Assembly: GCA_916700875.1 (NCBI GenBank)
Contig: CAKAKS010000180.1
Span: forward strand, 62,001 to 126,000
DNA from: Sebastes aleutianus
Taxonomy: Eukaryota; Chordata; Actinopteri; Perciformes; Sebastidae
Direction: 5' to 3'
Length of the DNA stretch: 64,000 bases
Positions 12,325 to 24,303 of this stretch are shown here, one piece after another. The position numbers and the translations under genes are program-made. Under the pieces are notes generated by a model. It did no database searches. It had not been told where the DNA came from and was given only the letters and a program-made list of their open reading frames with translations. How positions within the stretch are numbered: the stretch's first letter is position 1; every line of letters starts with the position of its first letter.

Positions 12325-13506
12325 TAAAAGTCTGCATACTGACTCAATAAGTAAAGTCTATTAAGGAGTGAACAGCCCATTTTATTACACTGTACTCCAT
12401 TTCAGTGCCAGTATCTTTAACATTCAAAAATCTAATTTAAACATCACATTTTGACATTTTGAAAAGCAGGAACCAATTTCAAGCTGCTACAGAAGATCCA
12501 GAATTCATGCAGAGTTCAAACGAGACGGCAATCAAGTTAGAAATGGAATAAGTTCCCATAATAGATATGATGAGGTGAAATTTACACAGTAAAGATCGGA
12601 AATACATATTCGATATAAAAACAACCTCCCATCTCGTGACATTATCGCCTCAGTTCAAAGCCTCGAGAAAATATGAATCAATTTTGATTGACTTTGTTAA
12701 AGGTCATGTGATTAAGAAGGTAATGGGGAGATACCTATCTTTATGGCCTGTCAAATGAACACTTGACATCAGCGGATTACACACGCACATTCGTTTAAAT
12801 ATGTGCTTTAACCCGTTTGACTGTATTAGTGTGTGTGTGTGTGTGTACAGAAAAACCATAATTCATTATTATCTACCACACACAGACAGTGACCTCTTAG
12901 CTGTAGAGAAATAAGTGATGGAGAGAGAATGTGCGTCTACATGCGTGGAGAAAGAAATGATGAATGAGTGCGTGTGTAAATGTGTTTTTTTCCCCCTTTC
13001 AGCTAGAATGAGGTTAAATATATTCTGAGGACAGACAGTAGCTGTTTCACACCACATGAAAAACAGTCAGTGTGTGTGTAATCTGCATTTGTGTGAAGAT
13101 AAGAGTGACTAATGTCTGTCTCTGGTGCAGCAGCAGAGGGTGTTAGTAAAGGGTTTAATTAGCTGTCACACAACAGTCAATAGAGGGGAAACACAATACT
13201 TAACACACCCACTACTGTGTGTGTGTGTAGGAGAGAGAAAGAATGTGTGTTTCACGTATGTCAAACATATTTTGTATGAGTAAGTGTATGTATGTTTCTT
13301 TGCCCTTGCATGTAGATACGCCAGTGCTTTTGTGGTTATCTCAGTATCCATGTGTGTGTGTGTGTGTGAGTGACTGTCTTTAAGAGTATGTGTGTGCGGT
13401 TGTTTATAGGGAGCATCTGAGAAGACGAGTGAGTTCAGAAAAGAGAACATTTGCCCAGTGGCCCATTTGGTAAGTGGTGAATTACAGAGTAAAGATAGAT
13501 ATATAG
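12325..13506. other. Non-coding stretch with short GT microsatellites
   Basis: (GT)n occurs at about 12830-12846 and 13351-13368, with scattered tgtgtg-rich sequence between. Frames on the minus strand rich in His and Thr are translations of these tracts. Confidence 0.5.
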
Positions 13507-13865
13507 TTAACCCCTTAACTCAGACAGCCCGCCTGCTATTTTGTCTTTCAGAGGTTGTTACGGGCTCAGTTTTCAAGCTAGAGTGAAGCTACTGGTATCA
13601 TATGAAACTACAAAACCCAAGGAATCCATTGGTACCACGTTATCCTCGCTTGTCGGGAAGATCGATAAATAACGCTACAAAGTTACGCTAAATTTTGGCG
13701 AGGAAAAACTGTAATGGTGATTTATAAAGGGGTCCTTTGACCTCTGACCTCAAGATATGTGATTGGAAATGAGTTTTATGGGTACCCACGAGTCTCCCCT
13801 TTACAGACACGCCCACTTTATGATAATCACATGCAGTTTGTTTATTCAAGTGTGTGATGGCACTC
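13507..13865 (-). mobile_element. Fragment carrying the shared module, piggyBac-like left end
   Basis: Opens with ttaaccccttaactcagac, similar to the TTAACCCT end at 45431. It then runs through the shared module: gttgttacgggctcagtttt, atcatatgaaactacaaaacc, acgctaaattttggcgagg, perfect DR1 at 13738-13750, and tgggtacccacgagtctcc. It stops at catgcagtttg. The module lies in the opposite orientation to that in the elements at 11621 and 47811. Confidence 0.6.
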
Positions 13866-14375
13866 AGTATACTAAATACCAGTAATTTATAAAGCTCTAC
13901 TAAAACAGTGTTGAGTATATGAAGTTCTGTAACCCTTATAGACAGCTCTCACTGCGCTTTCATGACAGGAATCCAAAGATATTTGAAAGATTTTTCTAAA
14001 TGGTCCCAAACTATGAAATTGCTTTAAATGTCATCTTACAGTAAGGTTGGCATAAGTCTTCAGCCTCAAACTTGAAATGACCAAAAGAGTTCTGCCTTAA
14101 GATCTTTGACTGGGCACTGGTCCAAATGTGATCAATAACATTTTAAAATCAATCATACACTGCAAGCGGTTTAGCCACTGAGGTTGAGCTAAAACGGGAG
14201 TAATATGCTGTGTCCTCTTACCTCTCATCAGGAGTCTGACTGCAGCATTTTGGGCCGACTGTGCTTGACCGGGCATGGAAGGATTTAAGGTACTGAAGGC
14301 ACTACTGTAAACACTGATACAGACAATTAAAAGACAGGTTTGAGAATTGCTAATGTTGATGATTTGCATTTACAC

Positions 14376-15090
14376 TGGGGCTGTCAATCGATTCAAATAT
14401 ATAATTGCTATTAATCGCATTATTGTCCATGATTAATCACACACTTTTTATCTGTTCAAAATGTACTTTGAAAGGGAGATTTGTCAAGTATTTAATACAT
14501 TCATCAACATCGGAGTGGACAAATATGCTTGCTTTATGCAAATGTATGTATATATTTATCATTGGAAATCCATTAACAACACAAAACAATGACAAATATT
14601 GTCCAGGAACCCTCACAGGTACTGCATTTAGCATAAAAAAATATGCTCAAATCATGTCTAACTGCAGCCCAACAGGCAACAACAGCTGTCAGTGTGTCAC
14701 TCTGCTGACTTGACTATGACTTGCCCCAAAACTGCATGTGATTATAGTAAAGTAGGCATGTCTGTAAAGGGAAGACTTGTGGGTAACTACAGAACCCATT
14801 TTCACCCCTTTGGAAATGGCCATTACGGTTTTTCCTCGCCAAAATTTAGCACAAGTTGGGAGCATTATTTAGCCTCCTTTGCGACAATCTAGTATGACAT
14901 GGTGGGTACCAATGGATTCCTTTGATTTTCTAGTTTCATATGATAGCAATATCGTCACTCTAGCTTTAAAAGCTAGAGCTTGAGCCCACTACAACCTCCG
15001 AAAGATTGATTGCATTAATTCGTCAAAGAAATGAATGGCGTTGAAGCGAATTTGTGTTAACGCGTTATCGCGTTAACTTTGACAGCCCTA
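14376..15090 (+). mobile_element. hAT-like non-autonomous element, full length, TSD atttacac
   Basis: Ends are tggggctgtcaatcgattc and gttaactttgacagcccta. The 8-bp direct repeat atttacac lies at 14368-14375 and 15091-15098, perfectly preserved. Length is 715 bp. The body matches 11621 and 47811 block for block (ccctcacaggtactgcattta, aacagctgtcagtgtgtcac, tttttcctcgccaaaattt), but the DR1 segment is deleted (aacccattttcacccctttgg). No transposase is present. Confidence 0.92.
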
Positions 15091-15099
15091 ATTTACACA

Positions 15100-16739
15100 C
15101 ATACATACTTATTTCTAACATTGAGACCATCAACTAAATATATTGTTTATATGATGTAAACAGAGACAAAATAAAAACATTTAATGGCCTTTAAAATCAT
15201 TTTTTCTTTAGTTGTATTTAACACTCATTAATGAGAAATAATCCCTTAGTGAAACTGATTATTTACTCTATTCACTTCATGGTCATAAGGAAGCAAACAG
15301 TTGGTGGTTGCAGTCTGTGCGTGGTACAGAAATGAGTACAAAGTATCTCTTTTTTAACATGCGTTTGATCTGAGATGTGATTTGTCCCTAATTTATGTGT
15401 GGGTCTGATTAAATGACGAGTTTGTCTTCTCCCTCGACAATGGCTGTAATGGTTTGTTTTGCTTTGTATTCTCATGAAGCTTTGTTCAGACTACTAAGCA
15501 ACAATCAACACAATTATTAGCTTGAAAACTTCCTGTTCCCGGTGGTGTTGTGCACCAAGGCTTTGGGCCATGCTAATTTTCGTCTTTTCACTGAGCTTTA
15601 ATTAAGACAACAAGGATTTAGCGTCCTCCAGTGACATCACCCAGGAGACTAATTCTACCTCATTTGCTCCCCATAACTCTAAAGCAAAATAAAGATGTTC
15701 CAAGACTGTTCGGTTTGGGGATTATTGATTATATTTTCAGCGTAGTGGGACATTAAAACCCACATGCCAAATTATGTTGTATTTTTATGGGACATGAATG
15801 GTGTGAAAACCGTGCAACTCAAAGCACTTCCAGCTCTTCAGGAAGTAAACATAACTATATTTCCAGACTGACAGTTGTGCTTTTTTTTTTTATTATTATG
15901 TAAAAGGTGTTGAATACATTTTGTAAGCCCTTGGGTCATGAAGGATTCCACACGACGGCAGCAACACAGCTCGCAGCCCTGCCTTTGATCATAGCCTACA
16001 CGACTTCAAAGGCACAAAAGAAGAATTTAATTCAACATTTAATGGAACATTTTTAGGAGGAGTATACAAGTCCTACCTGAATTCACCTCACATTACATTT
16101 TCTCGCAGAACCAAGATAGAAAAAAAGCATGTTTAAGTTTCATAGAAGCAAATTATTTTGCTAATCACTGTGGAAGTCTATTATTAAATCTCTATTTGCA
16201 TGCCTGCTTCCAGACCTCTGAATCACTCCCCACATCTTTTCAGCAATTCAAAAAGGTCTGGCATTGTGCTCCGAGGTTGAAAACAACCAAGCCAGTCAGA
16301 GCGTTGTACGTGGGATCAAAATGGGGATGTCATGTTCTTGTGCCAAACCCAGAAAAATAAATACATCCATGAAGTTATGGCAGTAAAATGGCCATATACG
16401 TAGGTTGTCTATACAGAAATTAAATTAGCATATTTCTTCATTCAACATGACAAATGCTGTGTCGAGTAACCCCTGCTGCATCTTCTGTTTTGACTAAAGA
16501 TGTTGTAGATGGAACAAATACATCAGGCACTGTCATTGGTGAGGGAAAAATTTGCATCTCACTCGCCCAGAAACAGAAAAGGGCTTACATAAACACGATG
16601 TTAGACACAATGATGAAGCGAAAATAAAATGGCGATTCAGTCTGATTATTGGGCTGTTTATAAGCTTCGTTTAGGTCAAACCCTGCAAAATAAAAAGATT
16701 GTGTACCACGGTTAAACCGTTACATGAATCACCATTACA
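15100..16739. other. Non-coding stretch, no recognised gene
   Basis: No repeat I can name. The stretch around 15540-15670 is less AT-rich and may be conserved non-coding sequence, but nothing here proves it. Confidence 0.45.
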
Positions 16740-16800
16740 TGCGGAGTCCCCCAGGGTTCAATTCTAGGGCCTCTATTATTTAACCTCTTCCTTTGGTACA
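16740..16800 (+). pseudogene. LINE reverse transcriptase relic (motif GVPQGSILGPLLF)
   Basis: Reading from 16740 the + strand gives C GVPQGSILGPLLFNLFLWY, followed within about 12 codons by a stop. GVPQGSxLGPLLF is the conserved block just before the YADD active-site block in reverse transcriptases of L2, CR1 and jockey-type LINEs. Neither side extends the similarity, so only about 20 codons survive. Clade cannot be assigned from this alone. Confidence 0.75.
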
Positions 16801-18628
16801 AATCCTGCAAGACAGTAACAACTGTGGTGCTTTGATAATAATAAAAAGTGCTTCAACTAGTTCATAAATCACTTAATGGGTGAAAGATAAAAACATATTT
16901 CTGACGTGTTTGGAGAATATAAATCAAGCAGTCGCCGATTGGTGCCTTAAATCAGAAACACGTTACATCTCCAGTTAGCTATAACGCTGCAACTTCCATA
17001 ACATGTTTAAAGTGCAAATTTAGGCACTTCAAAATCTAAATTAAAAACATACTCTCCTGCACCTTTGATTCATTATTTTCTGCACTTCGACTCGCTTTTT
17101 CAAATTTTTTACTGCCCTGTCAATTTTTTATTACTTTGTCTTTTTACTGTATCATATTACATTTTCGGATCTGTATTAATCGATTTAATTTTCCTTTTCG
17201 TGACATTTTTATTAAATGCTGTGAATTGTCTTTGTAATTTAAAGGTGCTACACTAATAAACTTCTCTTTTAATTTGGATTCGAGCACCAGATTTATACTG
17301 AATTCTTTGCCAGACAGAATGATCAAACTGAAATGCGTCTTTTCCTTTTTGCAGGAAAGAGCGATACTATTCTACTCCAGCCGGGACGGGAAAGCATTTT
17401 AATGTGGATTATGTGGAAATGGATATTACCTATAATTGAGAATTTGTAGATATAGAAAAAAGTTGGATTTGAGAAAAAATTATGACCAATAATTCCACCT
17501 AAGACAGTGGCAAGCACACAGTCTTTGCTGGGTTCATACATTTTGGCCGAAAATCAGTTGCAGGCCTATTTTTCATCTTCTACTCAAGATCAGTTGAGAT
17601 ATATTACTCATTTAATGTAAGTCCGGTTTATTTAGCCGACAGATGTTGTTAGACGGGAGAGACATCGCTGTTTGTCTTTGTCTTAAAACAAAAGCACAGA
17701 GACAATCGGAACCAAGTCTCCATTTGTTCCAGCTTCGATTTTAAACACTGATACCTGCAAGTAAAGGCGATACATCTTTGCTCTCTGTACGTGTGTGTTG
17801 AGAACAAAAGAAAAAAATCGATGGCAGCAAGGGAGGAAAACTATGTAGAAGCATGTGAGGGGCTGTGGATGAGAACAGGAGCACATAATAGTGTCAAAGT
17901 AAATGTGAGAAAGACTCAATAAGGATAGTTGTTAAAGAGCTTGTGTGCCTGTGTATGTGTGTGTACAGTAGCAGCGTCAGCAGTGAGACCGCATTAGCAA
18001 GGGCAGGGGAAATGTCAGCCCATCCGTCAACATGACATCTGCAATCTCTCCTCCTCTCTGTCCGTCTCTATCTGCTTCTCTCTCATTCACTTGGTTACAC
18101 TATTCAGGACTCAAAAGCTCTGCCTACCCTCTCTTACACTTGTTCCCTCACACATTTTTGCCCTCGGCCTCTATCTACCACTCCGAATCTCTCGTTTCTC
18201 TATCTCTTTACTTATCTCCCTCACATTTCCTCTTGGTTATTCTCTCTCTATATCTTTTCCACCCTCTCCGGTTTAATACAGACATCCATCTCGCTTGTGT
18301 ATCCCAAAACATGTTTTTTTGGTTTCATTTTTTGCAGTGTGTGTGTGTGTGTGTGTGTTTTTTTTGTTTTTACATAAAAACACAATGGGATGCTCAGAAC
18401 GTGGCTGCCCTTTAAAAAGAGCTCTGTACCAAGCTGCTTTTTCTGGCTGAGCAGAGCGCTTTCAAAAGTTGAAAACATCTGACCTTTTTCAGAAAAGCAC
18501 ATATGACACCAACTGCTGTTTTTATCAGCTGGACAATCATAAAAAAAAACACAAGAGGATGGAGGATGGCACATTCCCATAACAAAAACAAAGACAGAGA
18601 GAATCTTTAAAGTACAGGTAGCTGTTGT
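16801..18628. other. Non-coding stretch; CT-rich tract and TG microsatellite
   Basis: About 18040-18260 is CT-rich on the + strand, giving Ser/Leu-rich frames that are base-bias artefacts. (GT)n with a poly-T tail lies at 18337-18370. No gene is seen. Confidence 0.5.
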
Positions 18629-19067
18629 TAAGAGATGTTCCAATACAATTTTTTCCTACCCGATACCGATTCCGATACCTGAACTTGCGGTATCGGCCGA
18701 GACTGAATACCAATCAGATACCAACGTGATGAATATAATATCTACACTCTACTATAATATTTTCTGCTGTAGTTTGTGCTTTTATAAGATTGCTGGTGTT
18801 GAAATTGCCACCCCTCGAAATGGAAGCCTTACATACTTTACATATCGCAGTCTTACTTGATTTTCCTCTGTGAAATATGGCTTCTTCGCTGCTCGCAGCG
18901 GCGAAGAAGAATTGATTTCCGGTTAAACAAGATGATTTTTTTTCTGGGTTGATACATTTTGGTATCGAATCGCTTTATAGACTGGCGTACTCACCGATAC
19001 CGGTTACCGAATTTTGGGCAGTATCGGACACATTTCCAATAGTGGTATCGGTATCAGAACAACTCTA
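18629..19067. mobile_element. hAT-like non-autonomous element (TAGAGTTGTTC ends), near-perfect 8-bp TSD
   Basis: The left end is taagagatgttccaatac and the right end gtatcagaacaactcta, with subterminal ccgataccgattccgatacc and gataccggttaccga blocks. The flanks gctgttgt (18621-18628) and cctgttgt (19068-19075) agree at 7 of 8 positions. The 439-bp body has no open frame of note. Confidence 0.75.
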
Positions 19068-19164
19068 CCTGTTGTAGAGGAACTATATGACGTACTGTAT
19101 CCAGCTGATTCATATGTACATGCTCTTCTCAAACAGTTATATAAAAAAGGAAGATAAAGATATG

Positions 19165-19385
19165 TAGATACATATTTAACCTCCTTCGCAACAAGCTAGT
19201 ATGACATGGTTGGTACTAATAAATTCCTTTCCAGTTCCATATGATACCAGTTTATTTACTCTAACTTTAAAACTGAGCCCACCACGATCTCTGAAAGATT
19301 GATTGTGTTAATGCGTAAAAGAAATTAGTGGCGTTAAACAAATTTGCGTTAACGTGTTATTAGAGTGTTAAGTTGAAAGCACTAA
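19165..19385 (+). mobile_element. Right-end fragment of the TAGGGCTGTCAA hAT-like family
   Basis: Matches the last 220 bases of the full copies: taacctccttcgcaacaagct, agtatgacatggttggtac, gaaattagtggcgttaaac, then gcgttaacgtgttatt. The terminal tttgacagcccta has decayed to aagttgaaagcactaat. The left two-thirds are missing. Confidence 0.75.
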
Positions 19386-20700
19386 TATTTTTTTAATATT
19401 TTTTTCTAGCCTTTGAACCCTGTTGGGCTCTGTACATTGCTCATACTGTAGAACTCCGATTTTTAACTCTCAAGTACACTAACGCCTACACTATATGCTC
19501 TCTCTAATAGGAAACAGCTCAATACTTTTACACACAGAAAATTGGTTTTCCCGTCCAATGAAGTATTATATTTATCCTCCACCTCCACTTTCCTCTTATG
19601 TCAGTTCATATAAGCTCATACAGTAGGCTGCCTTTTGAAAGGCCAGCGGCAAACAGGGTCAAAGGTCAAATTGATTGAACCTTGTATGGAGTGTCTCGAC
19701 CGCACGCCCGAGTGGTGCACACATCACAGAGAGGAGCACTCCAGCTCACGGCGCGTTACCGCTTTCCTTACAACCGACGATGAGGGGATTTTATTGCTTT
19801 GTGTGGGTGGGTGGCCCTGGTTGAAGTAACTCCTGCAAGGCTGATGCCAGGGAGTGAGTGAAGGATTGGACGTCTGCAACAGGACTCACTCACAGTGTGC
19901 CCTGCTAAACGTTTTTATAAATAAATGTAAGCTAAAACATTGAAATCAGAAAAAAGTGATCTGCCATATTGATGTGTAAATTAGTATGTTGACTTGTGAA
20001 GGGTTTAATTGAGTGAAAACATATATACACACACTGTCGTCTCTGTGCAAAATGTCCTTGTTTTATTTAAATAAGGGCTGGCATATGCTTGTATTCATTT
20101 GCAACCCAAAATGGTAAAATTGTATCCTCCTCTATCCTGTAGATCTCCGACAAGAAAAGACAAATTTTCACAATCGCTGTTTCCGCCATGCACAAAAGCA
20201 GACATGGTGAAAGACAAAAAAATATGCAAGGACATGCTCTCTGTGTCTCTCTCACACACACACGCACACACAGACTGAGACACAACCCCGCAGACTCAAA
20301 CCGCAATTGGTTTCAGTGAGTTGTCACATTCTGGCCGAAAGTCAATTTTACACTTACTTAGCCCCATAATAAGAAGTCATGTTGACAACTCCACAATACA
20401 TCTCTCCTTTCAGAGGATGGTAGAGAAAGAAAATCAAGGAATAAGGAAGAAGGCGACTGGGGGTGGGGGGGGGTTACAATAAGCAGCATGAGAGAAAATT
20501 AATGTCAAAAAGAACAAAGAGAAAGAAATCACTATATATCCATATGTATGCCTTCAGTGTGATGAGACATAGGGCAAGTTTTTAAAAATGTTTCATCACT
20601 CAAGATCCTGAAAGAAACTGCATACTAATGAGTGAAAAATATGTGTATAATGCATATTTTAGTATGTTTTATATTCTATATATTTATGATGGGTTCATAC
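19386..20700. other. Non-coding stretch with an isolated DR1-like site
   Basis: No gene recognised. GGGTCAAAGGTCA at 19656-19668 is a canonical DR1 nuclear-receptor/HNF4-type site outside the repeats (see findings). A run of G occurs at about 20460-20473. Confidence 0.5.
19656..19668 (+). promoter_or_regulatory. Candidate DR1 nuclear-receptor site
   Basis: The sequence is GGGTCA, one spacer base A, then AGGTCA. This is the arrangement bound by HNF4, RXR heterodimers with PPAR, and COUP-TF. No nearby transcription start is recognised, so function is only a possibility. Confidence 0.35.
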
Positions 20701-20850
20701 TAGGGCTATCAATCGATTTAAATATTTAACCTCGATTAATCGCATGATTGTCCATGAGTAATCTCACATTTATTATCCGTTCAAAATGTGCCTTAAAGGG
20801 AAATTTGTCAATTATTTAATACTCTATCAATTTAGCAAGCTATCAAGTGG
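20701..20850 (+). mobile_element. Left-end fragment of the TAGGGCTGTCAA hAT-like family
   Basis: Starts tagggctatcaatcgattt and follows the left arm (atgattgtccatgagtaatc, gttcaaaatgtgccttaaagg) until about 20830, where the match stops. The rest of the element is absent. Confidence 0.75.
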
Positions 20851-20854
20851 GTAA

Positions 20855-21175
20855 CATAATGCAGGAAATGCATAATGACAGAGGAAAAAGATGAGGCCGT
20901 TGGGAATATCAACATTTTTTTCAGTCCTATTATAAAATTACGAAGAAAGACAATATACAACTTAAATTACAATATATCAAATTATTAAAAATGAACTTCC
21001 ATGGCCTTCGCTGTTTCTGACAACGTCAACAAACACGTCACAGCTTGTGAATTCTGAGCATTCAGAAACTTTCTACTTACGAGGTCGTGAATTCCACAAG
21101 AAGGGAGCGTTCACATGGACTCTTCTAGTGAACACGGTAAACACGACCCCATTTGAAGGCACAATAAATCAACCA
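20855..21175. repeat. Probable interspersed repeat
   Basis: The phrases aaactttctacttacgagg, gaattccacaagaagggag and acatggactcttctagtg resemble a dispersed teleost sequence I recall, but there is no second copy in this window, so the call is weak. Confidence 0.3.
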
Positions 21176-22514
21176 GGACTGGAATCTTAATGATTAAAAC
21201 GTCCAACTACTGAGTTGACTAATCAAGGTCTGCAATTCCACACATGCAGAATGAGGAATGATAAATGAAATCTGGTTGTGTAGTTCAGGGTTTTAGAGGT
21301 TACCCAGAATCTTTTTTGCTCCCAAAGCATAAATAGAGTTTCAGCCTGATTTTAACTGTATCAATTCACTCTAACCAACTGCCTGAAACAAAGACACTTT
21401 GTTCTGCTGTTGTGTATTATAGTGGGCATACATTCAATATTGCGTCTGCACATTTGTCTCTAGCAAGCAGAAACACTCTGACAGGAACGTTAGCGCTCAT
21501 AGCTGCTACGGTATTGTGCTCCTTTTTCTTGTCAACAAGGGAAACACACTTCTTTAGCTGACTTAGCTGGGAAAATTCAACTCAATGTGTGTGAGAGCGA
21601 GAGAGAGAGAGTTTGTAAGGAATACCGTTGAAACAAGTTGGAACTTGCGGAAACAAATGTTTATGTTGATTGTTTGTTTCCAACAAATTCAGCTTACATG
21701 CAGGTTTGACCTGACATCACATCAGTGACGGCAAACTGTTCCTTTAAACAAACTTGAAAAAAGTTAACTACCGAGTCAGAACTTTCACTTTCACTTTCAC
21801 TTTCTTGTTAGGGTTCGGTACATCCATGTTTGTTTACGTTTGATCTTCCTTTTTTTAGCCGAACATCAAAGGAGTGCGTGACATCAAACAACCAATCCAT
21901 GATGCTACCACTTGTCATTATCATCTGTCAATCATCTCCTGAAATAATAAGTTGCACTTTGGCCCAACAGCATCAGACGTGATAACTTCATCTCCCAATG
22001 CATTATTCATGCGTCTGTATTCCTTGGGTTGTTTCAGAGAGCGCAATACGAAATGCTAAAACGGTGACCTTCATTCCGCAGCAGTAATTTCACAACAAGC
22101 AATCATTTACACAGGTCTTAGTCTGTTTGTCTCACAGACACACTAACAAAAAGAGCCCAGTTTGTGATAACCATCATCCTCTTTCCCGTTGTGTTGGTTA
22201 GTCTGGATACTTGCGTGTTCATGTCTTTCCGTATAAACAGATAATGCCAACACACTGAGATATAATGCTTCTTTTACTCTGCCCCTCTCTGTGAACAACA
22301 AAATTGAGGATTGGGACTCCTAATGTGCATTTGATGTGGTCTTATTGATAGAAAATAAACAAGGACAAAGACGATTTTCAACCGCAGAGAGACTACAAAG
22401 CTGTCCTTCACAGAGAGGAGGGAAATGCTTTGATTATCTCTTCTGTTTCTATGTCCAACTAATGGTTCAATCGTATGATTCATGTGTTTATTGTCAGTAG
22501 GACGTTAAACACCC
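21176..22514. other. Non-coding stretch with a CACTTT hexamer array
   Basis: The only distinctive structure is the GAAAGT/ACTTTC array at 21779-21806. No gene was seen. Confidence 0.5.
21779..21806 (-). promoter_or_regulatory. IRF/ISRE-like hexamer array
   Basis: The minus strand reads AAGAAAGTGAAAGTGAAAGT followed by GAAAGTTC. This is four tandem copies of the GAAAGT hexamer (AAGTGA in another phase), equivalent to overlapping GAAANNGAAA sites for interferon regulatory factors. It may simply be a short hexanucleotide repeat. Confidence 0.35.
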
Positions 22515-23045
22515 TCCTATAGAGTGCTCCAGGGATGAAGGATTTTTGCAGGCCAACCAGGAAATTAGTATCGCCATGGTTCCATCGACAAAAAGCCAAT
22601 GGGATTTTTCCATTTTCCGGTTTTGTTCAGCAAGATAATCGTCACAAATGAACACCACTTTAATGATTTTTGAAGTGTGAATGCAATCGGCAGAAGTAAA
22701 AAAGCTAACGTTAGGCTATAAAGGAACTACACCACGGTCCCATGAACACGAGTATACACAAGTAACCAGTTGGCGTCATGACGTTTAGTAGTCTCATTTA
22801 GCCACATGTTTTTTGAAGACACATTAAAGCTTCAGAAGTCACGAGAGGGATATTTATTGATGTATTTCATATCGTAGAACAAAACGTTAAAATCTCTTAA
22901 GCTTGTGTTAACCAATTATTATAGTTATTTCAGGCATCTAACTAAAAACCCATTCAAAAAACCCATTGACTTCCAGACGAGGGAACCGAACATGCTAAAA
23001 TACTAACTCATTTCCAGGTTCTAATTAAAGTTTAACTAAAGTCCC
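22515..23045. repeat. Probable interspersed repeat
   Basis: Runs from aatgggatttttccattttcc through aatcgtcacaaatgaacacc, catgttttttgaagacacatt, to ttccagacgagggaaccgaac. The wording matches a dispersed teleost repeat I recall. No second copy is present here and the ends are not defined. Confidence 0.4.
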
Positions 23046-23749
23046 AGTGGCCTAGGAGCACATGCACATGTTGGGCTGGATACATACATACAGCGTACAT
23101 ACACACCCGTTAACACATCTCTGATCTTTGTGAAACGTAGCCTAAAGGGAAGCTGCAAACCAACAAGCAAACGTCCACTAATAATGATCAAGAAAATAAA
23201 TAACACTCTTCTTCAAAAGGTGCTTCTTCAGACCTTTACGTGTTTGACAACCGCTTCCAAGAAGCCTTCATACAATCAAAGTCTTTTTTTTTGTTAACGT
23301 TGCCTTTCAACCTCCTCTTCAAAAAACAATATTTTCTCTCCAAAAGATAAACCTTTGGAAGCCAGATAAGGAGGATGTGACAAATGGTTTTCCAGGACAC
23401 TTGGCGGAAAGAAAATAAAACCTCATTTGGTTCTGGGTTTACAATATCATTTTGCTCATTTGTTTGATACGAGATGATAGGAGATTATTTTTCCTCTAAG
23501 TAAAAGTGTTCTGGCTTAGTGTGGACGACCACAGACGTGTGTGCTGCTGGTCAGCTGACCTGTATGTAGAGGTTCTCTTTAGATCAGGATCATTACCCAC
23601 ACCAGAGTTTTGTAATCAGTCCTATTTGTTGGTCTGTTTGTTTGTTAGTTAGCAGAATATCTCAGAAACTTTAAAAGTGAGCCAGGTTTTGGCGCAGATA
23701 GCAACACAAGGTGGCAGACTGTGAGTCAGAAAGTAACAAGACATTTTAA
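23046..23749. other. Non-coding stretch, no recognised gene
   Basis: Nothing identifiable beyond AT-rich sequence. Confidence 0.45.
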
Positions 23750-23894
23750 AGAAGTCACCTTGGACTCTGGGAAACTGGGATGAACTTTTTTTTACCATTT
23801 TTCTTACATTTTATACACCAAACGATTAATGAGTCAATCTAGAAAATAAGTGGCAGATTATTCGATATGAAAATAATCGTTAGTTGAAGCCCTA
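23750..23894 (-). mobile_element. Fragment of the GCTGCAACTAACGATTATTTTCAT repeat family
   Basis: Ends in gaaaataatcgttagttgaagccctaa, the inverted form of a well-known teleost hAT-like end, after caaacgattaatgagtcaatct. It matches the right half of the fuller copy at 40337-40622. Confidence 0.65.
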
Positions 23895-24111
23895 AAAAGT
23901 TAGTTTCCTCCCATAAAAAAATAAATGTGTGTATTATGCTTTTAGTATGTTAGAGACTTATAGATAATAGATCTATGCGTACCAACCCTTACTTTGAAAA
24001 ACACTGGTTTAATGTAATAACAGCATTTGCAATAAGTGAAGGTCGAATGCTTTGAGGATAACCTCAAGGATAGTAATACGAGATTATATAGCAAAAAAAA
24101 GGCTCAAATTT

Positions 24112-24303
24112 ACTTTTTTGCACCCATCTCTTATCCAGGAGAGACTTAAAATGACTGCACAGGTGTATATTCAGCATCCTGCTCAAGGACATTTTGACAG
24201 GACACACGTCTGTTGATGTGCACACTGTCTGCCTGGGAGATTGAATCTGTAACCTTACAGTAATGGGATGGTCTCACTAACCACTAATCTGCTCTGCCAC
24301 CTG
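24112..24303 (-). repeat. tRNA-derived SINE (V-SINE-like)
   Basis: On the minus strand the head reads ggtggcagagcagattagtggttag, an A-box-like segment, followed about 40 bases later by ttacagattcaatct, a degenerate B box (GGTTCGAATCC). The middle has atgtccttgagcaggatgct, like the SINE core tgcccttgagcaaggcacc, and the tail has ctggataagagatgggtgc, like the common ggataagagcgtctgctaa tail. Head, core and tail are in the expected order, so this is an old full-length copy. Confidence 0.7.

Noticed and set aside
24112..24303. Functional tRNA gene
   Set aside because: A-box and B-box-like segments are present, but the B box is degenerate, no cloverleaf pairing is evident, and the SINE core and tail follow. 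It is a tRNA-derived SINE. The same holds for 33287-33440.
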